NCBI RefSeq assembly: GCF_014205845.1
Contig: NZ_JACHCR010000031.1
Span: 1 to 64,000 of the forward strand
Origin: Mucilaginibacter cryoferens
GTDB taxonomy: Bacteria > Bacteroidota > Bacteroidia > Sphingobacteriales > Sphingobacteriaceae
DNA: 64,000 nt
Direction of reading: 5' to 3'
In this document: in pieces, positions 18,383 through 27,503 of the stretch
How the letters are laid out: every line of letters begins with the position of its first letter
Numbering within the stretch: the first letter of the stretch is position 1
Position numbers and translations under genes: made by a program
Notes under the pieces: model-generated
Databases searched by the model: none
Seen by the model: only the letters and a program-made list of their open reading frames with translations
What the model was told of the DNA's origin: nothing

Positions 18383-20011
18383 TCAATATCCCGGGTTCTG
18401 TTTTAACGAGCCTAAACTTTTAGCAACTTCAGAACGCGGTATCGGCATAAGGTAATGTTGCGGTGAAAACGACCTTGCCTCAAGCGTTTGTATCTGGTAA
18501 ACCTTGCTTCCGTTAGTCTGCTTGGTTATGTGCATGCGGAGTATAGGGATATTTTCAGTAACATCTGCTATTTTCCAGCGGCGCACATCAAAGAAGCGAA
18601 GTTCTTCAAATGCCAGTTCAACCCGGCGCTCATTTTGAATTCTTGCCCTTAAGGCATCCCCTACATCTGTTACCGGGGGCATATTTACGCTGGAGCGTGT
18701 GCGAACCATATTAATATATTGACGGGCAACAGCTTCATTACCCAATTCAAATTCTGCTTCAGCATAGTTAAGAAGCACTTCTCCATAGCGGAAAAATATC
18801 CAGGGGTTAGTGGGTTTTAATGTTGAACCAGAAGGCGGGATACTCTCAACAACTCCCTTCTTATAAGCATAAGAAGTTAGCGACGCATTCCATGGCTGGA
18901 TGCTACTTCCAGGAGAGTCAAATCCTCCGTCAAATGTTTCAGTCACCCGTCCTTGCCAAACTGAACCATCGTGCAATATGGAGGCGTCAAGCCTTGGGTC
19001 GCGGCCAACATAGGGATTATTAGGGTCATAACCTGATCCGGGGTTCAGCACAAGGCTGCCATCGGGTTGTTCAATGTATGGCCGCATACCGGTGGCTGCC
19101 ATTTCATAAGCATTAACCTGATTTTGAGATGGATTTTGGGAAGTCCACCCATTGGAACCATTGCGACCTTCCTCCAATGAAAAATTGGATGAGTTCGCCT
19201 GGGTGAAATACCGTGCAAAAATAATCTCCTTATTATCTCCCAGAAATGTGCCCTGGTAATCCGGATTTAGCGAATAGCCGAGGTTTAGCAATGCTGCCGA
19301 CGCATCAGCGGCAGCCTGCCATTTAGCCTGATCATGATTTGGATTGTTCAGCAGGCTGGCATCATAAAGCAATACGCGTGCTTTAAGTGCCAGGCAGGCA
19401 TTTGCAGAAGCCCTTCCTGCTTCACTCGCCGGCTGATCGGGAGGCAACTGGGCGACAGCGGCGTCCAGTTCCGAATCGATAAATTTTACGCAGTCATCGT
19501 AGGAAGACTGTGTAACCTTAAAATTATCATGCAAGTTGAAAACTTTGGTAATAATAGGTACTCCACCATAACGCCAGATCAGATTGGCATAGATATAGGC
19601 TCTCAGGAATCTCATTTCCGCCATCGCCCCTGTTTTAAAGGTAGCATCAACGGAAGCAGCATCTATCTTTGAGAAGAAAACGTTGATATTATAAATATAG
19701 CTGTAAGCAAAGTCCCAGTAATTAATCTTGTTTGAAAAATTGGTAACATTGTCTTGCGTCAATTGCCCGCTTTGTACCATATACAAGTTCCCGAATTGAT
19801 GGATATTGAAGGCTTCGTCATCTGCCGCAGGCAACAAATCCTGCTGGTATCCATGTAACAATACCGCATATTGTGCATTAACATAAAGCTGGATAAGGTT
19901 CTGATTACTCCAGGTATTGGCATCAGATATTGTATTCAAGGGTGTTAATTCAAGTTTATTACAGGACGTTGCCGTAAAAACAATAATTAATATATAAATA
20001 ATTTTTTTCAT
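18383..20011 (-). CDS. SusD/RagB-family outer-membrane lipoprotein (PUL 1)
   Basis: About 542 residues from the ATG at 20009-20011, which places the lipobox 'TATSC' at Cys17. The longer frame overlaps the SusC stop and adds 11 non-signal residues. RagB/SusD features: 'MAEMRFLRAYIYANLIWRYG' and 'GVPIIT', the C-terminal 'NERRVELAFEELRFFDVRRW' and the terminal 'LMPIPRSEV...NPGY'. It binds glycan at the surface and lids the SusC at 20022-23168, 10 bp upstream. Confidence 0.96.
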   Translation of the reverse strand: MKKIIYILIIVFTATSCNKLELTPLNTISDANTWSNQNLIQLYVNAQYAVLLHGYQQDLLPAADDEAFNIHQFGNLYMVQSGQLTQDNVTNFSNKINYWDFAYSYIYNINVFFSKIDAASVDATFKTGAMAEMRFLRAYIYANLIWRYGGVPIITKVFNLHDNFKVTQSSYDDCVKFIDSELDAAVAQLPPDQPASEAGRASANACLALKARVLLYDASLLNNPNHDQAKWQAAADASAALLNLGYSLNPDYQGTFLGDNKEIIFARYFTQANSSNFSLEEGRNGSNGWTSQNPSQNQVNAYEMAATGMRPYIEQPDGSLVLNPGSGYDPNNPYVGRDPRLDASILHDGSVWQGRVTETFDGGFDSPGSSIQPWNASLTSYAYKKGVVESIPPSGSTLKPTNPWIFFRYGEVLLNYAEAEFELGNEAVARQYINMVRTRSSVNMPPVTDVGDALRARIQNERRVELAFEELRFFDVRRWKIADVTENIPILRMHITKQTNGSKVYQIQTLEARSFSPQHYLMPIPRSEVAKSLGSLKQNPGY

Positions 20012-20021
20012 GTCTTTAATA

Positions 20022-23000
20022 TTAAAAGGTTGCATTAATTCCAAAACTAATTACACGCTGTGGCGGGTAATACCAGTAATCTGTAGTTTCCGGATCAAAT
20101 CCCAGGGCTTTCATGTGATCATAAATCAGGAATAAATTACTTGCGCTGACAGAAAACCGTAAATTTTTCATGCCTATGCTTTTGATTATATCTTGAGGTA
20201 AGTTGTAACCGAAGGATACATTCTTAACTCTTAAAAAACCTGCATTAATAAGCCATTGGGTGGAGTTTATCGTATTGTTATTAAAGTTTTCATAGCTTGC
20301 CCTTGGCATGGTCGCATTCGTATTAGCAGGTGTCCAACGGTCAGTTGCCCTCCAATTTAAGAAATTGCCTAATGAGTAACTCATTACGGGGAAATAACCG
20401 CCAAAAAACTGTTTGGCATCTGCCTGTCCTTGCAAGAGAATGGATAGATCGAACCCTTTGTATTTAAAATTGGAATTCAACCCAAAGGTCATCTGCGGAA
20501 CATTTGTTTGATTTTCGAGGATCTGATCGCGTGAGTCAATACTTCCGTCATGATTTATATCTGCATATTTAATATCCCCCGGTACTGTACCCGGCATGTG
20601 CGGATAGGCATTAATGTCTGCCTGATTTTTAAAAATTCCAATAGCATCATAATAAAGGCCGGCCCCTATCGGATGGCCTACTGCCAGTTGATAGGGCTCT
20701 AATCCAGGTTGCGCATTTCCATAAATAACCGTATTCCTCGCAAAAGCAATATTCCCAGAAAAGCTGTATTGGAATTTGTGTTGATTATTGGTATGGCTCA
20801 AAACCAACTCAAAACCTTTATTATCGACAATTCCAATATTTTCATCCGGTAATGTTAACCCTGTATAACCAGGGACAGTTGATGCCGCCGTAGTTAAAAT
20901 GTCAGATCTTCTTGTTTTGAAATAGTCGAATGTAACACCTAAAAGGCCGTTCCAGAGCGTTGCGTCTAACCCTATATTGCCTGTTTTCGCTGTTTCCCAA
21001 GTAATATTGGGGTTAGGTACTCCTGTTTGCACCAGGCCAATAACATTGCTTCCGCCTATTACGTAGTTATTTCCATATCCGTAATTAGTTAAATACTGGA
21101 ATGGGTTTACCAAGTCATTACCCATGACGCCGTAAGAGGCGCGGAGCTTGAGTTCATTCACAAAAGTGTACTTTTTCATAAACTGTTCCTCCGATATTCG
21201 CCAACCGGCAGACGCACTTGGAAAATAGCCCCACCTTTTATCGGCAGGAAAATTTGGAGATCCGTCACGTCTCATTGTAAATTCAGCCAAGTATTTTCCG
21301 GCATAATCATAATTTACCCTTCCAAATTCGTTTTGGCGGGCCGTTTGTGAGGCGGAACCGTTGTTGGACTGTTGGGTGGGGTCACTGCTGCCTGCAAATA
21401 TTTGTGGCAACACAGTTGATGGAAAATTACTTCTGTAGGCCTCATCGAAATTGCTGTTTGTTGTAGTTTGTTCATAACCCAGCAATACTTTTATATTATG
21501 CAGTCCAAATTTTCGCTCATAATGAATTTTTGTGGTTAGATAAAGCAAAGAACCAAGCGTTATGTTATCATCTAATGTCGCCAGGTCCGTTCCCATCCCG
21601 GTACGGCCTTTCGTTAAGGCGCCGGTAGTAGCATCCTTGTAATAAACAAAGTCCGGCTCCTGGAAAGTTTTTACAAAATTACTATTGGGATCATAACTGC
21701 CGCTGCCTTCTATCGATAAACCTTTTACCCAGGGCAATTCCCAATTTATATAACCTGTGCTTTGAAAGGTATTTACGGTCTGCCTTTGATACCCGGCGTT
21801 ATCACTTGCCCAGTTGACAATATTTTCACTACCTCTAAGTGGCTGAAGATCTTTGGTCCCAGGCCAGTAAGGCTGCCAGTTCGGCTGATACAGAAAAATA
21901 TGACTATTCAATTGGTTCGCGCTATTATAAGGGAAATGATTATTATCTACCCTGCCTGATAAATTCAATCCCACCTTCAGATATTTTGTTACCTGAATCC
22001 CAATATTTGCCCTAAGATTATATTGTTTTATATTTTCAGTACCGAAGTTATATTGCCCATCCTGGTAAACCTGGCCAAACGATAAAAAATAAGTTGTACC
22101 ACTATTACCACCCGAAACAGATAAATTAGCCCTATGTTGTGGGGTCCAATTTTTAACAATAAATTTATACCAGTCTGTATTTGGAAAATCAGGATCATTC
22201 CCGGCTTTGTATTTTTCCAAATCTGCGGCTGAATAAGCCGGCGCCAGGCCTTGCTGCGCATTAATTTCATTTGATACCTGACCAAAAGTATAGGAATCTG
22301 CCATGATTGGATTTCTTGTAGCTTGGCTTAACCCTTCATTATACGAAAAATCAATTTTAGGTGCAGAACCAAGACTTCCTTTTTTTGTGGTTACCAATAT
22401 TACTCCGTTTGCGGCCTGAGCGCCATAAATTGCTGCCGATGCATCCTTTAATACGGATATGCTTTCTATATCATTAGGGTTTAGTTCACCTAAGCCGCCT
22501 CTTTCAACGCCGTCAATAATGACAAGTACTGAGGTATTACCCGTTGTGCTCATGCCCCTGATATAAATTGACGGATCACTTCTTCCCGGCTCACCTGTTG
22601 GAGAATTTATAATAACTCCAGGCAATTGCCCGGCAAGTGAACTTGCCACATTAATAGCCGGGCTTTTAACAATATCGGCCCCCTTAACTTCAACTACGGA
22701 ACCTGTTAGTGTGGCTTTTTTTTGTGTACCATAGCCCACAACCACGACTTCATTGAGGCTGCCGGGGCTGGCTGTAAGCGCTATATTAATAATGCGGCTG
22801 GCGCCAATGTTGACTTCTTTGGTCTGGTAGCCAATAAAAGAAAAAACCAGCGTTGTCGCTTCCTCCGGCACCTGTAGAGTATAACTTCCATCTGCATTAG
22901 TAGAGGTGGCCAGGTTAGTCCCTTTTACTTTTACTGTCACACCGGACATGCGCTGTCCTTGTTCGTCGGTGACATTACCCCGGACTTCCGTTAAAAAGCT

Positions 23001-23168
23001 AACCCGTTTAAGGGCTGCCAAATAGTTGGCATCGAGTTTGCCATAGGCCTTGTGGCGATCAACTGATGCTGTTGCAGGGGCAGCTGCGACCACCCCAAAC
23101 AGCGTTCCGCCCGAAAGCAAGACCATTACGGCACCTCGGGTACATTTGTGTAAAATTTTTTTGTCCAT
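20022..23168 (-). CDS. SusC/RagA TonB-dependent transporter (PUL 1)
   Basis: 1048 residues: signal region (~1-35), carboxypeptidase-like regulatory domain at ~60-140 ('VRGNVTDEQGQRMSGVTVKV'), the TonB-box-adjacent 'LNEVVVVGYGTQKKATLTGS', a plug with 'SVLVIIDGVERGGLGELNPN', then a long beta barrel ending 'RVISFGINATF'. There is no STN domain, so unlike the first SusC it is not built for sigma/anti-sigma signalling. The nearby AraC regulator is the likely controller. It imports oligosaccharides released by surface enzymes, with the SusD downstream. Confidence 0.96.
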   Translation of the reverse strand: MDKKILHKCTRGAVMVLLSGGTLFGVVAAAPATASVDRHKAYGKLDANYLAALKRVSFLTEVRGNVTDEQGQRMSGVTVKVKGTNLATSTNADGSYTLQVPEEATTLVFSFIGYQTKEVNIGASRIINIALTASPGSLNEVVVVGYGTQKKATLTGSVVEVKGADIVKSPAINVASSLAGQLPGVIINSPTGEPGRSDPSIYIRGMSTTGNTSVLVIIDGVERGGLGELNPNDIESISVLKDASAAIYGAQAANGVILVTTKKGSLGSAPKIDFSYNEGLSQATRNPIMADSYTFGQVSNEINAQQGLAPAYSAADLEKYKAGNDPDFPNTDWYKFIVKNWTPQHRANLSVSGGNSGTTYFLSFGQVYQDGQYNFGTENIKQYNLRANIGIQVTKYLKVGLNLSGRVDNNHFPYNSANQLNSHIFLYQPNWQPYWPGTKDLQPLRGSENIVNWASDNAGYQRQTVNTFQSTGYINWELPWVKGLSIEGSGSYDPNSNFVKTFQEPDFVYYKDATTGALTKGRTGMGTDLATLDDNITLGSLLYLTTKIHYERKFGLHNIKVLLGYEQTTTNSNFDEAYRSNFPSTVLPQIFAGSSDPTQQSNNGSASQTARQNEFGRVNYDYAGKYLAEFTMRRDGSPNFPADKRWGYFPSASAGWRISEEQFMKKYTFVNELKLRASYGVMGNDLVNPFQYLTNYGYGNNYVIGGSNVIGLVQTGVPNPNITWETAKTGNIGLDATLWNGLLGVTFDYFKTRRSDILTTAASTVPGYTGLTLPDENIGIVDNKGFELVLSHTNNQHKFQYSFSGNIAFARNTVIYGNAQPGLEPYQLAVGHPIGAGLYYDAIGIFKNQADINAYPHMPGTVPGDIKYADINHDGSIDSRDQILENQTNVPQMTFGLNSNFKYKGFDLSILLQGQADAKQFFGGYFPVMSYSLGNFLNWRATDRWTPANTNATMPRASYENFNNNTINSTQWLINAGFLRVKNVSFGYNLPQDIIKSIGMKNLRFSVSASNLFLIYDHMKALGFDPETTDYWYYPPQRVISFGINATF

Positions 23169-23304
23169 ACTTTAAGAATTTAATTGGTTTATAAAACCAG
23201 GTCGGAACTAGGAAATCTTTGGCAGCTGCATTTAACTGCGAGCCAAGACAACCGTTATTCAGTTCTGGGCAATTTGGTTTACGCCGTTAGCGCGCTTTAG
23301 AATT

Positions 23305-23312
23305 CAAAAGTA
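23305..23312 (-). promoter_or_regulatory. Candidate -7 box for the PUL 1 susC promoter
   Basis: The minus strand reads TACTTTTG (TAnnTTTG consensus) about 137 nt upstream of the SusC start, implying a leader of roughly 130 nt. No clear -33 element was found. Confidence 0.35.
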
Positions 23313-23446
23313 TAATACAGGGGTGTTGTAGCATTTATACGAAAGTGGCGATTGTTTGACCTTTTTGATATATTTTAAAAAATACAGAAGATTAAGAATG
23401 GTTGATTTGTATATGCGGAGCAAGAAATTTAATTGACCGTAATAAG

Positions 23447-23636
23447 TAGAACATTTGGCCAATCCGGAAAAAGGGAAAAAAATGTTCTAATTAAAGGGTT
23501 TGATATACTAAGAGGAGATGTCGGTAAAATCGAGTAGAATATTTTAGACTCGACATTATGCATGAATATTTTGCACTTTCTGATATTTGAAATCTATGAA
23601 AAAAACGCAATAATTGTTATAATTAAAATAGAACAT
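23447..23636. promoter_or_regulatory. Repeated TAGAACAT motif in the susC/araC divergent region (candidate operators)
   Basis: The 634-bp divergent region 23169-23802 contains TAGAACAT at 23447-23454 and 23629-23636, the inverted form ATGTTCTA at 23482-23489, and a one-mismatch copy TAGAATAT at 23535-23542. The rest is AT-rich. They sit between the PUL 1 susC and the AraC gene and may be regulator sites. Confidence 0.4.
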
Positions 23637-23802
23637 CGATTTTTTAAATAAAAATTTAAAAATCCTCATCTTAACATAACAAAATGTTAAATAAACATCT
23701 AAAATTTCTCAGGGGCTTTGATTGGAACAATTACGCTATTTCTAAACTTATTATTAATTTGTATTTAATAACTGAATACGATTGATTTTCATTTGGTTGA
23801 CA

Positions 23803-24699
23803 ATGATTAATTACCGCAAATATTTGAATGTGAATGACCATGACAGAAAATGGAATTTTTATATTAATACCATTGGGTCAGCTTCTGTGAGTCCGAACAA
23901 GGATTATCCAAATAACCGCGCCCATCCGGTGGATCATTTACTAACATGGGATAAAGGCCGCATATTGAATGGATACTACATTGTCTTCATTAGTCGAGGC
24001 GAAGGTGTACTTGAAACTGCCCGAACCGAATCCGCCACAATTAATGCAGGCACATGTTTTTTTTTATTTCCTGGTATCTGGCATCGGTACAAACCTAACA
24101 CCCGGAGCGGTTGGGAAGAATATTGGGTTGGATTTAATGGAAATTTCCCAGCAGGCCTAGTAAATAGCGGGATTCTTAACCCCGACAACCCTTTTGTTGA
24201 AGTAGGGCTCAATGAAGATTTGTTATCATTGTTTCATCTGCTCATTAAAACAGTGTCGTCAATCGAACCGGGCTATCAGCAAATAGCTGCCGGTATTACC
24301 TTACAAATGCTAGGAATTATTCATGCCGCATCAAAATACCGTTCGTTGTCTATTCCGAGCGAATCCAGACTCATGTCAAAAGCCAAATTCATGTTACAAG
24401 AAACAATTGACCGCCCCGTAAACATGGAAGAATTCGTAAGAGAACTTCCTATGGGCTATTCTAAATTTCGAAAACTATTTAAAAGTAAGTGTGGCATATC
24501 GCCAAATCAATATCATCTCAATCTTCGTTTAGACAAAGCAAAAGAAATGATGATAACAACAAATTTGTCCGTCAATGAGATTGCCGATCAGACGGGTTTT
24601 GATTCCATATTTTACTTTTCAAGGGTTTTCAAAAAGAAAACGGGCTTATCACCGAGAAACTTTCGCGAGCACCAATCATCTGTTTCGAGTGCAAATTAA
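23803..24699 (+). CDS. AraC-family transcriptional regulator with N-terminal cupin-like domain
   Basis: About 298 residues from the ATG at 23803. A TTG seven codons upstream is the alternative. The N-terminal ~165 residues form a cupin-like ligand domain ('YYIVFISRGEGVLETA', 'CFFLFPGIWHRYKP', 'EEYWVGFNG'). The C-terminal AraC HTH pair is 'GYSKFRKLFKSKCGISPNQY' and 'VNEIADQTGFDSIFYFSRVF'. It is divergent from the PUL 1 SusC and overlaps the next gene, so it probably senses a sugar and activates PUL 1 and/or the downstream pair. The ligand is unknown. Confidence 0.93.
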   Translation: MINYRKYLNVNDHDRKWNFYINTIGSASVSPNKDYPNNRAHPVDHLLTWDKGRILNGYYIVFISRGEGVLETARTESATINAGTCFFLFPGIWHRYKPNTRSGWEEYWVGFNGNFPAGLVNSGILNPDNPFVEVGLNEDLLSLFHLLIKTVSSIEPGYQQIAAGITLQMLGIIHAASKYRSLSIPSESRLMSKAKFMLQETIDRPVNMEEFVRELPMGYSKFRKLFKSKCGISPNQYHLNLRLDKAKEMMITTNLSVNEIADQTGFDSIFYFSRVFKKKTGLSPRNFREHQSSVSSAN

Positions 24700-25519
24700 G
24701 ATCTTAAGTTCGCTATGGGGTTATGAACATTTACCGATTCATTTATTTCTCGATCGGGTAAAGGATGCTGGATATGATGGTTTCGATACCTGGATACCCG
24801 AAAATTACAATGACAAAAAAAAGTTATTTGATTATCTACAGTATTCCGGAATGGCCCTTGTTGTCCATCAATACCGAACTCAAGGCAGTACATTCAAGGA
24901 GTTCAAAGCCTCTTTTTTAAAAAATCTCTGTGAATGTGCAGAACCTGATCCTATACTTATCAATTCGCATACTGGTCGTGACTGGTTCACCCTGGAACAA
25001 CAACTTGAGTTGATCGATATAGCGCTCGATTTCTCGGAAAAAACCGGCATAACTGTCGTGCATGAAACTCATCGCGGACGATTGGGTTTTGCCCCGCAGA
25101 TCGCAAATGAGCTTTTCCAGAGGCGTGAACATTATATGATCACGGCAGACTTTTCCCATTGGACATGTGTAACAGAGAGCATGCTTGAAAACTATGAACC
25201 AGTTGTCGAACAGGCGATTCGGCGCACCAGACATGTCCACGCCCGGATTGGCTATGAAAACGGCCCGCAGGTACCTGATCCAAGAGCTCCGGAATGGTCT
25301 TATGCGTTGAATATTTTTCTCAATTGGTGGGACAGAATTGTCGCGCTAAACCTACAGCTTGGACATGCTTGTTTGACTTTCACTACGGAGTTCGGTCCGC
25401 CACCTTACATGCCGACCATTCCATTCAGTAACTCTCCCGTAGCGAACCAGTTTGAAATTAATTGCTATATTAAAAACCTGTTAAAAGAAAGATATGCGTT
25501 TCTATCGGACCAGTTTTGA
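24689..25519 (+). CDS. Sugar phosphate isomerase/epimerase-like TIM-barrel protein
   Basis: Start chosen at the GTG 24689, which overlaps the AraC stop (24697-24699) and begins directly with the barrel ('QIKILSSLWGYEHLPIHLFL'). The longer frame reads back through the regulator's HTH and is unlikely. 276 residues. 'VKDAGYDGFDTWIPENY', 'GITVVHETHRGRL' and 'YMITADFSHW' match the xylose-isomerase-like TIM-barrel superfamily with metal-binding Glu/Asp/His. Its overlap with the regulator and closeness to a PhyH gene suggest a sugar-modifying step linked to PUL 1. The exact reaction cannot be read. Confidence 0.85.
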   Translation: MQIKILSSLWGYEHLPIHLFLDRVKDAGYDGFDTWIPENYNDKKKLFDYLQYSGMALVVHQYRTQGSTFKEFKASFLKNLCECAEPDPILINSHTGRDWFTLEQQLELIDIALDFSEKTGITVVHETHRGRLGFAPQIANELFQRREHYMITADFSHWTCVTESMLENYEPVVEQAIRRTRHVHARIGYENGPQVPDPRAPEWSYALNIFLNWWDRIVALNLQLGHACLTFTTEFGPPPYMPTIPFSNSPVANQFEINCYIKNLLKERYAFLSDQF

Positions 25520-25598
25520 TCACGCCGAGTTTAACTTTTTTATCAAAAAACACCAATAAATGTCGGTTTTAGTAAAGTGCAGAAAAGCTGCTATTATT

Positions 25599-25606
25599 TA
25601 GGTTTG
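25599..25606 (+). promoter_or_regulatory. Candidate -7 box upstream of the PhyH-family gene
   Basis: TAGGTTTG fits TAnnTTTG and lies 27 nt upstream of the ATG at 25633. No clear -33 partner, so the gene may instead be read from the regulator operon. Confidence 0.3.
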
Positions 25607-25632
25607 CTAAAACTAACCATTATATCGAGCAA

Positions 25633-26457
25633 ATGAATACACATATTAGCAAGGAGCAGATTAACTTTTATCAAACAAATGGATTTATTGTGATCGATAA
25701 CTTTCTCACATCAGACGAATTGGAGATTTGGAAAGAAGCGACAACCGAAGCTATCGCAGAACGCAACGGTCAAAAAATGCCGGGCAAAGATATTAGCATT
25801 GCGGATAGTGACGGCATAAACGAGGATGCCGAATACCATAGTAAGGTATTCGACCAAATGATCAATCTCTGGCAAACCAATCAAAAAGTAAAAGACATTA
25901 TGCTGGATGAAAGAATTGGCCGTATGGCTGCAGCATTGGCTCAGGTTGATGGAATAAGGATCTGGCATGACCAAGCCTTGTTTAAAAGACCATGGGCCAA
26001 TCCAACTTCATGGCACCTGGACACGCCCTTCTGGTCATTCACCGACAGAAATGCGCTTTCGATCTGGGTTGCCCTCGACGATGCAACGCTTGAAAACGGG
26101 TGCCTCTTTTTTATACCTGGATCACATTTGGAAACCGGTTTTGAAAACCCAGGCATCGGCAAAAATATGGACGCAGTATTTAATATTTATCCATCGATGC
26201 GCCTACGTTCCGCAGTAGCGGCCCCAATGAAAGCAGGAAGTTGTTCGTTTCATAACGGTTTAACGATACACGGTGCTAATGCCAACATGACGCCTGCATC
26301 GCGCCGTGCAATGACCTGCGCCTACATGCCCGACGGTAACATTTATAATGGAACAAAAAACATTCTACCTCAAGAATACTTGAAAAATATTAGGCTGAGC
26401 GATGCCTTGGATAACAATGAACAAAACCCATTGATTTATACGCAGAAGATTTTTTAA
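25633..26457 (+). CDS. Phytanoyl-CoA dioxygenase (PhyH)-family Fe(II)/2-oxoglutarate oxygenase
   Basis: 274 residues. The Fe(II) facial triad is visible as His128 and Asp130 in 'SWHLDTPFWS' and His213 in 'NGLTIHGANANMTP', with the 2-oxoglutarate-anchoring Arg just after it ('ASRRAMT'). The jelly-roll segment 'NALSIWVALDDATLENGCLF' is typical for PhyH. These enzymes hydroxylate small molecules; PUL-linked members could act on a sugar or an aglycone, but that is speculative. It lies 113 bp after the TIM-barrel gene and before the repeat at 26520. Confidence 0.9.
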   Translation: MNTHISKEQINFYQTNGFIVIDNFLTSDELEIWKEATTEAIAERNGQKMPGKDISIADSDGINEDAEYHSKVFDQMINLWQTNQKVKDIMLDERIGRMAAALAQVDGIRIWHDQALFKRPWANPTSWHLDTPFWSFTDRNALSIWVALDDATLENGCLFFIPGSHLETGFENPGIGKNMDAVFNIYPSMRLRSAVAAPMKAGSCSFHNGLTIHGANANMTPASRRAMTCAYMPDGNIYNGTKNILPQEYLKNIRLSDALDNNEQNPLIYTQKIF

Positions 26458-26519
26458 CAATTTGGGCAACCTTAATTTGCGGATATAATATTAAAAAATG
26501 TAATCTGCGCTGGCCTGCA

Positions 26520-26720
26520 ACATGGCCATTCCGGAGCCATTAACCACCTCGCTCCGGAATGGCAAAAATATCATTCCGAAACACTTTGATCATGCTAATA
26601 CTCTTACGCAGAATCAATTTAGTGATACATCTTACACAAACACACGAACTTGGGGCACGGAATCAAATAGTCAAGCCTCCCGGAATATCCAAACAAGCCC
26701 CATGCAGGCCATTGAAAAAC
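26520..26720 (+). repeat. Dispersed repeat, copy 2 (most complete, with perfect palindrome)
   Basis: About 200 bp. It begins with a perfect 13-bp inverted repeat, GCCATTCCGGAGC (26525-26537) and GCTCCGGAATGGC (26551-26563). It then runs 'ATCATTCCGAAACACTTTGA' through 'CCCGGAATATCC' and ends at the phosphoribosyltransferase stop. The whole unit matches copy 3 (36955-37160) in inverse orientation at more than 90% by eye. Confidence 0.8.
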
Positions 26721-26726
26721 GAGTTA

Positions 26727-27434
26727 TTAAAATAAAGACACATCCGTTTTCCTATTTTCAAAATCCACATCTTTCGCCTTTTTCTTGTTCCCGTAAACAG
26801 GCTCCGGCTCATTCAAATAATACGATTTGCTTTTGGTATCCATGAGATAAGCCTGCTGGCTAGCCGTTGGCGTCCAGGCCAAGGCAAAAACATTGATCTT
26901 AGCAAAAGGAAACTTCTTTAAAATGGCGCTGATGATGGCGCAGGATGTTACCCCTGTAGTTACTACATCATCGATGATCAGTATCATTCGGCGATTCAGG
27001 TCTATACCATTACTATTGACTTCGTAAACATCAGACAGCATTTTTTGACGATCGGTCAATGTAAGCGACTTAACCGGCTTCGTAGTTTTCCTTTTATAGA
27101 CTATTCGGGGCAGATATTCACAGCCAAAAGTTGCAGCAAGGCTGTTACCCAGACGATCCAAAGATCTCTCTCCTGAAGTATCCGCGACGAGTTCGTTACT
27201 GCTTAAGGCGCGGATAATTAGCAGGTCTCTGCTCATCTGGCGGGGTAACAGACTAATAATACTTTGAGAGATAAACCTCCTGATGGTATTTTCCTTATTG
27301 TTCTTAAATTCCAATACTTGTTTCCGGTCGTCGTCCCAGTATGATTGGGTGGAAAAGTAATAACAAAGGTGGTAAAGCTGAAAATATAATTGCCAATTGT
27401 ATCGTAGCTTACGTTGCATGATTTCCATAATCAT
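26727..27434 (-). CDS. ComF-like phosphoribosyltransferase domain protein
   Basis: A 235-residue protein. The C-terminal half has the type I PRTase PRPP-binding motif 'ILIIDDVVTTGVTS' (151-164), and 'SLDRLGNSLAATFGCEYLPR' matches ComF-like cores. The N-terminal ~85 residues are unlike the Cys4 zinc finger of classical ComF (only isolated cysteines), so DNA-uptake function is not assured. A nearly identical truncated copy exists at 13067-13520. Its stop is directly adjacent to repeat copy 2, suggesting the gene has been mobilised with the repeat. Confidence 0.75.
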   Translation of the reverse strand: MIMEIMQRKLRYNWQLYFQLYHLCYYFSTQSYWDDDRKQVLEFKNNKENTIRRFISQSIISLLPRQMSRDLLIIRALSSNELVADTSGERSLDRLGNSLAATFGCEYLPRIVYKRKTTKPVKSLTLTDRQKMLSDVYEVNSNGIDLNRRMILIIDDVVTTGVTSCAIISAILKKFPFAKINVFALAWTPTASQQAYLMDTKSKSYYLNEPEPVYGNKKKAKDVDFENRKTDVSLF

Positions 27435-27503
27435 TTATTTTTATTTTAACGATATCAGGTAATACCTGTGCCTATTCTTAAAAGTATTTATCATCGATAG
27501 ATC

